Assembly (NCBI RefSeq): GCF_030408775.1
Contig: NZ_CP047210.1
Coordinates: forward strand, 1-64,000
Origin: Corynebacterium fournieri
GTDB lineage: Bacteria > Actinomycetota > Actinomycetes > Mycobacteriales > Mycobacteriaceae
DNA: 64,000 nucleotides
Direction: 5' to 3'
Under the pieces are notes generated by a model that saw only the letters and a list, made by a program, of their open reading frames with translations, had not been told where the DNA came from and did not search any database. Shown piece after piece: positions 13,126 to 21,300 of the stretch (positions are counted from its first letter, which is position 1; each line of letters opens with the position of its first letter). The translations under genes were made by a program, and so were the position numbers.

Positions 13126-14229
13126 CTAAAAGGGCAGCAGGCCGTTCATGGAGGCGTAAGCCGCGCCCGCGATGCCCAGCACCGCCAGGACCGCGACGAC
13201 GGAGCCGATGATGGCCGCCACGTTCGTGTCGGTGGGAGCCTCAGCCGGCTTGTCTGCCTGCTCGGGCTGGTCGGGCTGGTTTGCCGGGGTGGCCGCCACA
13301 GCGCCGTGGGAGACGGTGCGGGCACCAAGCTCGATGGCGTCGCGGCCGATGCGCGGGCTGTTCAGCCTCAGCGCGTCCCAGTCCGCCGGGACCTCGACCG
13401 GGCCGCGGGGGCTTTCTGCGGTGTAGGCCTCCTCGGAGAAGTTGAAGATGGAGAACTGATAGTCGTAGTTCATCACGGAGCGGTACTCCGGCGCCGCGGA
13501 GTGGCTGCGCGGCAGCCTACGGGTGACGTCGGCGGCGCCGTTGTGGCGCAGACCCAGGGTGTGGCCGAACTCGTGGAGGATCGTGTTGCGCAGCTCATCG
13601 TCCGTGGTGATCCCGGCGTTGTTGGCCACGAAGAAGGAGGAGTCGCCGATCATGGACACGCCGGTGGTCATGTTGCCGCGGGCGATCTGGTCGCCGATGA
13701 GGCCGAGGCGGAAGACGTTCTGGCGGTCGCCTAGGTGGGTGTCAATGTCGTTGAGCAGGCGCACGCCGGCGATTTCGTCGTCGAAGTAGAACTGCTCGTA
13801 GGGGAGCACCTCGCCGCCGTGAAACTCCGTGTAGTTGGGGATGTTTGTGAAGGTCTCACCCGCGTCGATGTGCAGCGCGATGCCGTGGTCGTCGAAAAGC
13901 TCCACCATGTCCTGCAGCGCCTGCGGCGACGGCGCGAAGGACTTGCCGTTGTGCGGCGCCATCCAGTTGAGCTGGAGGAACAGGTCGGGGCGGTTGGGGT
14001 CGACGCCCCAGTCGTTGAGGCGCAGTTCGGTGCCGTCCAGGAGCACGACGCCGTCGGTTTCCCACTCGTCCGGCAGGCCGTCGTTGTCGGAGTCGACGGT
14101 GTATTCGGCCTCGGAGAGGGCGGCGAAGTCCGCCGCATCGTCGGCGGCGGCGGGCTGGATGCCGGTGAGGGTAAGTGCTGCTGCGAGTACGCCTGCGGCT
14201 GCGGCTTTTGCCTTCATCGGTGCGCGCAT
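13126..14229 (-). CDS. Secreted membrane-anchored metzincin metalloprotease
   Basis: This 367-residue protein has a Sec signal peptide (residues 1-29, ending PAAA), a Ca-binding type motif DSDNDGLPDEWE (46-57), and the zinc motif HEFGHTLGLRH (219-229), which is the full metzincin HExxHxxGxxH with Glu220 as general base. The following SVMNYDYQ (251-258) supplies the Met-turn. A Pro/Glu-rich linker leads to a C-terminal hydrophobic segment (about 334-355, VAAIIGSVVAVLAVLGIAGA), so the enzyme is probably tethered outside the membrane. The substrate is unknown. A paralogue starts at 63769. The start MRAPMK is chosen from the signal peptide; the frame extends 44 implausible residues further upstream. 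Confidence 0.85.
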   Translation of the reverse strand: MRAPMKAKAAAAGVLAAALTLTGIQPAAADDAADFAALSEAEYTVDSDNDGLPDEWETDGVVLLDGTELRLNDWGVDPNRPDLFLQLNWMAPHNGKSFAPSPQALQDMVELFDDHGIALHIDAGETFTNIPNYTEFHGGEVLPYEQFYFDDEIAGVRLLNDIDTHLGDRQNVFRLGLIGDQIARGNMTTGVSMIGDSSFFVANNAGITTDDELRNTILHEFGHTLGLRHNGAADVTRRLPRSHSAAPEYRSVMNYDYQFSIFNFSEEAYTAESPRGPVEVPADWDALRLNSPRIGRDAIELGARTVSHGAVAATPANQPDQPEQADKPAEAPTDTNVAAIIGSVVAVLAVLGIAGAAYASMNGLLPF

Positions 14230-14278
14230 CTCGTGGCTCCTTCGTGAGTGGCGGCGGGTTGTTGCTGCTTCGATGGCT

Positions 14279-14317
14279 ACGACTTTATGCAAGGAGTATG
14301 CGCAGGTAAACCGGGGC
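14279..14317 (-). promoter_or_regulatory. Conserved promoter region of metzincin 1
   Basis: On the minus strand this reads TTTACC, one base, GCGCATA, then TC and TGCATAAA, nearly the same as 63692-63730 upstream of the second metzincin. Conservation of this block while the rest of the spacer differs points to a shared promoter or activator site. Confidence 0.5.
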
Positions 14318-14330
14318 GGGGAAGGAGCCG

Positions 14331-14575
14331 GATCGTTCAACACTTCGCGCCGATTGTTCAACGTTTCTAGGCCTTCTAGCTTGTTGATTGTTCACCAATC
14401 CGCCCAAAAACCGCTCACATTGTTCAACGATCACGCCTGTTTTGGACCCGAAATAACCACCGTATAAATTGCAGTGGAATAAATGAAAACCAGGTGCGGC
14501 GCGATAACCAGCCGTTGCACACCACCGGCAGTGAATAATCCCTGCCCATGCCACCAACTCGCCGGATTGTTCACC
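14331..14575. repeat. Five copies of a GTTCAAC/ATTGTTCAAC element
   Basis: Copies are at 14331-14341, 14351-14362, 14384-14401, 14418-14432 and 14564-14575. The best ones read ATTGTTCAAC or ATTGTTCACCAATCC, half or near-complete versions of the palindrome GGATTGTTGAACAATCC seen elsewhere in the window. They lie 100-350 bases upstream of the metzincin start. The rest of the gene-free stretch 14230-14716 shows nothing I can name apart from promoter-like AT-rich patches before the tRNAs. Confidence 0.7.
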
Positions 14576-14716
14576 ACTTTCGGAAACCGCCCACCCCCTC
14601 CCGATACCCCCGTCGTACCGGAGGTTTAAACGTCGATAAGCAATCGCTCGTTATGCCCGTTACGCTGGCGATTTGGAGGTCCATGGGGTGCTCTGTAATA
14701 TTCCTATTCGTTCCAA

Positions 14717-14790
14717 GGGCCTATAGCTCAGTCGGTTAGAGCGCATCGCTGATAACGATGAGGTCGCAAGTTCGATTCTTGCTAGGCCCA
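14717..14790 (+). tRNA. tRNA-Ile (anticodon GAT)
   Basis: The acceptor arms GGGCCTA and TAGGCCC pair, the D-arm TAGCTCAGTCGGTTAGAGC and T-arm GTTCGATTC are present, and the seven-base anticodon loop CTGATAA carries GAT. It is 74 bases long without an encoded CCA and lies 17 bases before tRNA-Ala. Confidence 0.95.
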
Positions 14791-14807
14791 CTGCCCGAAA
14801 GGGCAAC

Positions 14808-14880
14808 GGGGCATTAGCTCAGTTGGTAGAGCACCTGCTTTGCAAGCAGGATGTCAGGAGTTCGATTCTCCTATGCTCCA
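14808..14880 (+). tRNA. tRNA-Ala (anticodon TGC)
   Basis: The acceptor arms GGGGCAT and ATGCTCC pair, and the anticodon stem CCTGC/GCAGG encloses the loop TTTGCAA with TGC. It is 73 bases and follows tRNA-Ile, an order common next to gyrA in Corynebacterium. Confidence 0.96.
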
Positions 14881-14886
14881 CAGAAT

Positions 14887-14916
14887 GGCTCCCTCCACGC
14901 GGAGGGGGCCTTTTTG
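14887..14916 (+). terminator. Terminator after the tRNA pair
   Basis: GGCTCCCTCC and GGAGGGGGCC pair around ACGC and are followed by TTTTT. Confidence 0.8.
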
Positions 14917-15021
14917 CTTTGCGACGTAAGCTTCGCACTTTCAACTGTGAAAGTGAGAACCCTGCAGCAGTGACCTCCCCGCCAGTACTATCGCAGCCAA
15001 AACTATTAAGGGAGGCTTGAC

Positions 15022-15615
15022 ATGACGCGAAAAATCTTCTCCGTGGCTGCCGCCGCAGCGCTGTGCCTGGGTGTTGTGGCATGCGGGGCAGAGGAGACGA
15101 ACGAGACAAACAACACAAACGAGACAAGCGAGACGAACGGCATGCTGGAGGTCAGCTCCGGGCCGTTGACTGTCCGGGTGCCGAAGGGTTGGTCCAAGTT
15201 TGATCAGTCCAGCGACCCGGATTCCATTAAGGACCCGTGGGTGGTGGGCGCGCGCGACAGCGAGGATGCGATGACGGTGCAGATCCGGCTGAGCAAGGAC
15301 ACCGGCGTAGCGCATGAGGCGGACGCGACTAACGCGGCCGTGCTGTACGGCAACATTTTCGCCCAGGACACGAAGATTGAGCCGAAGGGGGACGACGCCG
15401 CCGAGGTGGACGGCGCGGACAAGGCGATCGTGTCCTACTTCGAGGCCGTGGACGATGACGGCGACTACTGGGACGGCCTGTTCCTCTCCGCGGAGAATTC
15501 CGAGACCGGCAACGTGTCCACCATGGAGATGATCAGCCTGCGCGGGGAAGGGTTCTCGCAGGATGAGGCGAAGGAGATCATCGCTAACGCCACCTACGAC
15601 AAGTCCAAGGAGTAG
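15022..15615 (+). CDS. Lipoprotein of unknown function
   Basis: This 197-residue protein has a lipoprotein signal peptide (about 1-20) ending in the lipobox VVAC with Cys21, then a low-complexity Glu/Thr/Asn linker (ETNETNNTNETSE) and a globular domain of about 150 residues that begins LTVRVPKGWSKFD. That opening resembles LpqN/LpqT-type lipid-anchored domains (VPxGW motif), but I cannot make a firm assignment. It is probably anchored on the outer face of the membrane. GGGAGGCTTGAC before the ATG gives a good ribosome site. crtB follows 29 bases later from its own promoter. Confidence 0.75.
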   Translation: MTRKIFSVAAAAALCLGVVACGAEETNETNNTNETSETNGMLEVSSGPLTVRVPKGWSKFDQSSDPDSIKDPWVVGARDSEDAMTVQIRLSKDTGVAHEADATNAAVLYGNIFAQDTKIEPKGDDAAEVDGADKAIVSYFEAVDDDGDYWDGLFLSAENSETGNVSTMEMISLRGEGFSQDEAKEIIANATYDKSKE

Positions 15616-15631
15616 CGCCGTCACCGCGCGG

Positions 15632-15637
15632 TAAGCT
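15632..15637 (+). promoter_or_regulatory. -10 element for leaderless crtB
   Basis: TAAGCT is followed by 7 bases (CACAGCC) and the GTG start at 15645, giving a leaderless mRNA and supporting GTG as the start. Confidence 0.5.
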
Positions 15638-15644
15638 CACAGCC

Positions 15645-16484
15645 GTGAACACCTACCTCTCCCGCTACGACGCCATGGCGGACAAAGCGGCGGCGCAGGT
15701 GATCGCGCGGTATTCCACAAGCTTTTCCCTGGCCACGAAGGCGTTGGCAAAGCCGGACCGCACGCACATCCGCAACCTGTACGCCGTGGTGCGCATTGCG
15801 GACGAGATTGTGGACGGCGCAGCAGACCAGGCCAACGAGTGCCCGGAAACCGCCCTCGACCTGTACGAGGAGCAGGTGCTCCACGCGCCGAGCCACCGTT
15901 TCCACACGGATCCGGTGCTGCATGCGTGGGCGCGCACGCACCGCGCGTGCAACATCGACAACAGCCACGTGGAGGCGTTTTTCGCCTCCATGCGCGCGGA
16001 TCTGACGCAAACGGAGTTCACGCCGGAGGAGTTGGATACCTATATATATGGCTCGGCTGAGGTGATCGGGCTGATCTGCCTGGACATTTTCCTGCGCGGC
16101 CGCGACACCCCGGACCGCCCCGTGCTGGAGGACGGCGCCCGTGCGCTCGGCAGCGCGTTTCAGAAGGTCAATTTCCTGCGCGACCTGGGGGAGGACCGTC
16201 GTGCGCTGGGGCGTGCGTACTTTGGCACCCAGCTTGACGACGCCCTAAAGACCTCCCTGACCAACGACATCAACGCTGAGCTGGACCGCGCCCAGCAGGC
16301 CATCGCGCTTCTGCCGCGGTCTGTGCGCGGGGGAGTGGCCGCCGCCGAGGCTCTGTTTCGGGAGCTCAACTCCATGATCGCGGCAACACCGGCAGCGCAG
16401 CTGCAGACGACGCGCATCAGTGTGCCCAACCACCGCAAGCTGGCCCTTACGGCCCGCGCTCTGAAGAAAGCTGCACGACAATGA
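15645..16484 (+). CDS. crtB: Phytoene synthase-family enzyme
   Basis: The enzyme condenses two geranylgeranyl diphosphates (or related prenyl diphosphates) to phytoene-type C40 carotenoid precursors. The 279-residue protein has the two Asp-rich motifs of the squalene/phytoene synthase family: DEIVD (53-57) in LYAVVRIADEIVDG, and the second one in NFLRDLGEDRRALGRAYF (about 176-193). It overlaps crtI by 4 bases (ATGA), so the two form one operon. No crtE or cyclase gene is nearby, so precursor supply and end-product genes must lie elsewhere, as in corynebacteria with a second crtB-crtI set. Confidence 0.9.
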   Translation: MNTYLSRYDAMADKAAAQVIARYSTSFSLATKALAKPDRTHIRNLYAVVRIADEIVDGAADQANECPETALDLYEEQVLHAPSHRFHTDPVLHAWARTHRACNIDNSHVEAFFASMRADLTQTEFTPEELDTYIYGSAEVIGLICLDIFLRGRDTPDRPVLEDGARALGSAFQKVNFLRDLGEDRRALGRAYFGTQLDDALKTSLTNDINAELDRAQQAIALLPRSVRGGVAAAEALFRELNSMIAATPAAQLQTTRISVPNHRKLALTARALKKAARQ

Positions 16485-18013
16485 CTGCACAACCGAAGTC
16501 CGCGATCGTGATCGGCGCCGGGGTGGCCGGCATGGCCACTGCCGCGTTGCTGGCCCGGGAGGGCATCCAGACCACGGTGGTGGAGAAGCTGCCCACTTAC
16601 GGCGGCCGCGCCGGCAATGAAACGGTGGGCGGGTTCCGCTTCGACACCGGGCCGAGCTGGTACTTGATGCCGGACGCGTTCGACCACTTCTCCTCGCTGT
16701 TTGGCAAGCGCACCGAGGACGTGCTGGACCTTCAGCCGCTCACGCCCGCCTACCGCCTTTTCCCGGAAACCGGTGAACCCATCGATGTGCGCTCCGGCCG
16801 CGACAACGCCGCCAAGCTCTTCGACGAGCTTGAACCGGGCGCCGGTGCGAAGCTTTTGCAGTACCTGGACAGCGCGGAGGAAACTTACAACCTCGCGCTG
16901 GAGAACTTCCTGTACACCAACTTCCGTTCCCTCAAGCCGCTGGCGCGCATCCGCGGCCAGTACGCCCGTTTGGCGCGCTACCTCACCGAGCCTTTGGACT
17001 CGTTCGTGGCGCGGCGCTTCACGGACACGCGCCTGCGCCAGATGCTGACGTACCCGTCGGTGTTTTTGTCCTCCCACCCGAGCCGCACGCCGAGCATGTA
17101 CCACCTGCTCAGCCACACGGATCTGACGCAGGGCGTGCAGTACCCGATGGGCGGGTTCGCGGCGGTGATGGACGCGCTTTACGCACTCGCGGTGGAGCAG
17201 GGCGCGGCGTTTCGCTTCAGCGCGGAAGTTGCCGCGATCGAGGACGGGGGCGTCGTGCTTATCGACGGCCAAAGGCTCCCCGCCGACCTAGTCATCTCCG
17301 CCGCGGACCTCCACCACACCGAAACGCACCTTCTGCCGAAGAACAAACGCACCTACAAAGAATCTTGGTTCGCCCCGCGCGACCCGGGCCTGGGCACGGT
17401 GCTAGTCATGCTGGGTGTCGAGGGCGAGATCCCGGAGCTTGCGCACCACAACTTCGTGTTCAGCGAGGATTGGGCGGACGACTTCGACGCTGTCTTCGAC
17501 GGTCCTGTTGCCAGCCGCCCGCTCGGCGCGTCGGAATCCATCTACGTGTCCAAGCCGTCCGCCACGGACCCCGGGGTGGCGCCGGCGGGCCACGAGAACC
17601 TGTTCGTGCTGGTACCCGTACCCGCGGACCCTGCCATCGGCCACGGCGACATGTACCGCGGCGAGGCCTCCGAGCAGGTGCGGCGCATCGCCGAGGCGGC
17701 GGTTGCGCAGATTGCGCAAAGGTGTGGGGTTGAGGGGTTGGACCGGAGGATCGTCGTCAAGCAGACGCTCGGCCCCTCGGACTTTGCGGAGCGCTACCAC
17801 GCATGGTCCGGCGGGTCGCTCGGACCGGCGCACACGCTGCGGCAATCCGCGTTCCTGCGCGGGTCCAACCGGAGCCGGAAGATGGACAACTTGCTGTACG
17901 CCGGAGCCACCACCACACCTGGCGTTGGCGTGCCCATGTGCTTGATATCCGCTGAGAATGTGCTCAAGCGGGTGCGCGGGGACAAGACGTCGGGGCCGTT
18001 GGAACCCTGTTAG
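16481..18013 (+). CDS. crtI: Phytoene desaturase-family enzyme
   Basis: CrtI-type flavoenzymes introduce double bases into the carotenoid chain to give lycopene-like products. The 510-residue protein opens with the dinucleotide-binding motif VIGAGVAGMATAALLAREG (about 10-28), followed by the family GGRAGN and FDTGPSWYLMPD segments, and ends with the conserved AGATTTPGVGVPMCL (about 468-482). Length and motifs are those of a full enzyme. It is translationally coupled to crtB. The last gene of the unit, it is followed by the regulatory palindrome at 18028. Confidence 0.92.
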   Translation: MTAQPKSAIVIGAGVAGMATAALLAREGIQTTVVEKLPTYGGRAGNETVGGFRFDTGPSWYLMPDAFDHFSSLFGKRTEDVLDLQPLTPAYRLFPETGEPIDVRSGRDNAAKLFDELEPGAGAKLLQYLDSAEETYNLALENFLYTNFRSLKPLARIRGQYARLARYLTEPLDSFVARRFTDTRLRQMLTYPSVFLSSHPSRTPSMYHLLSHTDLTQGVQYPMGGFAAVMDALYALAVEQGAAFRFSAEVAAIEDGGVVLIDGQRLPADLVISAADLHHTETHLLPKNKRTYKESWFAPRDPGLGTVLVMLGVEGEIPELAHHNFVFSEDWADDFDAVFDGPVASRPLGASESIYVSKPSATDPGVAPAGHENLFVLVPVPADPAIGHGDMYRGEASEQVRRIAEAAVAQIAQRCGVEGLDRRIVVKQTLGPSDFAERYHAWSGGSLGPAHTLRQSAFLRGSNRSRKMDNLLYAGATTTPGVGVPMCLISAENVLKRVRGDKTSGPLEPC

Positions 18014-18027
18014 AACGCTGACCGCGC

Positions 18028-18044
18028 CGGTTGTTGAACAACCG
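18028..18044. promoter_or_regulatory. Palindromic site upstream of G1 surface gene
   Basis: CGGTTGTTGAACAACCG is a 17-base palindrome, perfect except for its central base. It lies about 250 bases before the G1 start, and the same core occurs at the equivalent spot before G2 (22783-22796). Confidence 0.6.
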
Positions 18045-18313
18045 CCCGGTTTGTGGCAAAGATCACTCTATTTTTTTCAACTGAGAAGTGTGCCAAAAGG
18101 CGAGGTCAGAGGGACGACTGCCCAAGTTTTGTCTTAATATCTGCACTTTTTTGGCTTTCAGGGGTGTTAAGGACTTCTTTTCGCCGGTTCATTGCGATTG
18201 AATAGGGGTCTGTCAGTTTTGGGGTCCGTGTTCAGGATTTCTCCAGGCTGCTTCGAATATCTCCTAGACGTTGAAGGACTGTGACGTTGCAAAACGCAAA
18301 TCTGAAAAAGCGC
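18031..18313 (+). repeat. Promoter/leader repeat, copy 1 (upstream of G1)
   Basis: This segment aligns without gaps to 22785-23067 (offset 4754). From 18122 to 18313 the two copies are identical except for one base, the first base of the start codon (GTG here, ATG in copy 2); upstream of 18122 they are about 75% alike. It contains a probable -10 (TTAATATC, around 18132) and so a likely 5' leader of over 130 bases, plus the ribosome site GAAGGA before the start. Confidence 0.85.
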
Positions 18314-21300
18314 ATCATGGCCATGGTGGTCTCCGGTGCTGTTGCATTCGGTGGCGCAGCCGCTGTCGCTCCCGCTGCTACTGCAGACGAGGCCGTTACC
18401 AGCCAGTACTCCCAGCTCGCCTCCAATGTTGAGCAGGCTGCTATCGAGTACAACCAGGAACAGAAATGGGACAGAAACGCCCAGATTTCTGGCCAGTACT
18501 GGACCCCGCTGGGCCCGGGCTGGTGCATCGACGCTGACCTAGAAACCCCGAAGGCGAATACCGCTTACGAGGTGCGCAAGCTCGACGGCACGTCCGGCTT
18601 CTACGGCTTCAACGGCGACATGGGCGGCAACCTGAAGATCGACCCGGATATCCAGCGCGCAGCCATCAACCTGACCAAGCTGATGCTCACGGATGTCCAG
18701 CAGGGCAAGTACGCGGATGCGAGGACCAAGAATGCGGCTTTGCAGGCCCTGCTGTCCAACCACAAGGAAACCCTGAACCTGCTGCGTGGCTGGATTAAAG
18801 GCACCGGCAATATCCACTACGCGGGTGTGAAGCCGATGACCGCCCAGCAGTTCCTGCAGTGGACCGGCTTCGAGGTGCGCCAGAGCTACTTCGAGCAGAC
18901 CGGCCAGGCAAACTACTACCTGGTCAAGAACGACGAAGCTTCGTCCCGCCTGAACGTGAAGGAGGGTGAGTACGTCACCATCCTGCTGCCGCGTTCCTAC
19001 AACGTGTACCAGGATCGGACCATCGAGCCGACGAACCAGCGCATCATCACCATTGCGCAGCCGGGCCTCGAGGGCTTCGAGCCGGGCGTCAAGGAAGGCC
19101 AGACCACGGTGACCGAGTGGACCACCGTGCCGGCCATCACCGAGACCGTGACCGAGACCCCGACTCACACCAAGACCGTTGAGGTCGGCCCCCGGGAATA
19201 CATTGAACGGGAAACCGTGCAGCCGACGGTGACCAAGACCGAGTACACTCAGCCGGTCAAGCAGGAGATCGCCACCGTCACCCAGGCGGAAAAGACCGTC
19301 ACCGAGACCCGCCGTCCGGAGGACACCACCTCTACCGCGACCACCACCCAGAAGCTGCCGGACATCACCGTGACCAAGACGGCCCCGGCTGCGACCGTGA
19401 CCGAGACCGTCTCCGGGGAACCGGTGTACTCCACCGTGACCAAGACTGTCACCCCGACCGAGACCGTCACTGGCGCGAAGCAGACCGAGGTTGCTACCCG
19501 CACCCTCGAGCCGAAGGTAGAGACGGTCACTGAAACCCGCCCGGCTGTCACCCAGACTGCAACCGTCACCGCCGCACCGCAGACCAAGGTTGTGGCGACC
19601 ACCGTGACCAGCACGCAGCGCGAAGAGAAGACCACCACGAAGGTTGTGGAGCGCTACTTCCGCCACTTCTCCTACGCATTCGACTTCCGTACCAGTGAAA
19701 AGACCCAGGAGATCGAGGTCAAGGACCTCAAGGGCTGGGACATCGACTTCATCGACGACTCCAACGGCCTTGTCGAGGTGACCAAGGACATCCGCGAGGA
19801 CGGCACCACCGTGCTCAAGATCACCCCGAAGAGGGAAGGCAGCGGCAAGGTCCGCATCGTTGTCAAGGACGGCGACGGCAACCGCCACGAGTACGTGATC
19901 AACGTGGTCAACGAGTCCACCGAGGTGGAGACCACCGGTGAGGTCACCGTGAACAACCACTACTTCAACGTGGGTGTTTCCGGCGTGAACCAGAGCATTG
20001 ACATCCCGGCCGGCTGGGATTACGAGATCCTCGAGGGCAAGGGCCTGATCACCACCGAGGTCAAGGACGGCAAGCTCAACGTCAAGGTCAACGACGGCGT
20101 GCTCAAGGGCAACGTCAAGATCGAGGTCTTTGAGAAGAACGACAAGGGCGAGAAGACGGGCAACAAGAACGTCTACGAGTTCAACATCGACGCCACCTCC
20201 GACAAGTACACGCAGACCCGCGTGATCGGTAACGCCAACTCCTACAAGCTCGACATCGAGGCGGACATCCCGACCAAGCCGGAGATCGTCTCCGGCGAGG
20301 ACCTCATCGAGTCCATTGAGAAGCGCGACGGCTTCTGGATCATCACCCCGAAGCCGGACGCAAACGGCAAGGCCGTGCTCAAGGCTGTGGACGCCGACGG
20401 CAAGACCTACACCTACACCCTGGACATCAAGCCGGGCGCAAACGTCCTGGTCGACGTCGAGACCCACACCATCAACGAGGGCACTTCCGTTGATGTCAAG
20501 ACCTCCGGCAAGGATTGGGAGCTGGAGCAGACCGGTGGCGACGAGGCCAACTGGGAGTGGGTGAAGACCGACAACGGCTTCAAGATCAACAACAAGGTCA
20601 ACGGCACCGCCATCTTCAACCTGTACGCGCCGGACGGCAACGGCGGCCGCGTCCTCGTGGGCGTCTACACCATCGTCGCCAAGCCGGCAGAGGACACGGA
20701 GTACGAGGTTCCGGAGTTCAACCAGGAACTCAAGGACCGCAACACCGCTGACTTCAAGCCGGGCAACAAGGACAACACCTTCGAGATCACCGAGGGTAAG
20801 GAAAACGCAACCCTGGTCAAGACCGACGATGGCAAGTTCCGCGTCATGCCGAACCCGGGCTTCGAGGGCGACATCGTCGTCGAGGAGAAATCCCCGAACG
20901 GCAAGACTGTTGCCAAGTGGACGCTCCAGGTCACTCCGGAGGAGATCAAGCCGCAGGTGATCCCGGTCGAGGATACGGACACCCCGGGTATCGCGAGCGA
21001 CGAGCAGCAGCTCAACCTCAAGATCGTCGAGGGCGAGGAGCTGGTCGATCGTATTGAGAACGGCAAGGTCTACTTCAAGCAGGGCGCGAAGGGCAAGGTT
21101 GTCATCCACAACCTCAACTCCCGCGATCTGCCGTTCCAGATCTGGGAATTCAACGTCACCCCGTCCACCCCGGACGAGGATGACATCACCCTCAACCCGA
21201 ACAGCAAGCTGACCCTGACCCTCCCGGAGGGCTCCGACTACGAGGTCACCGATGAGTCCCTCGTTGACGTCAAGAAGGACGGCAACACCATCATCGTGAC

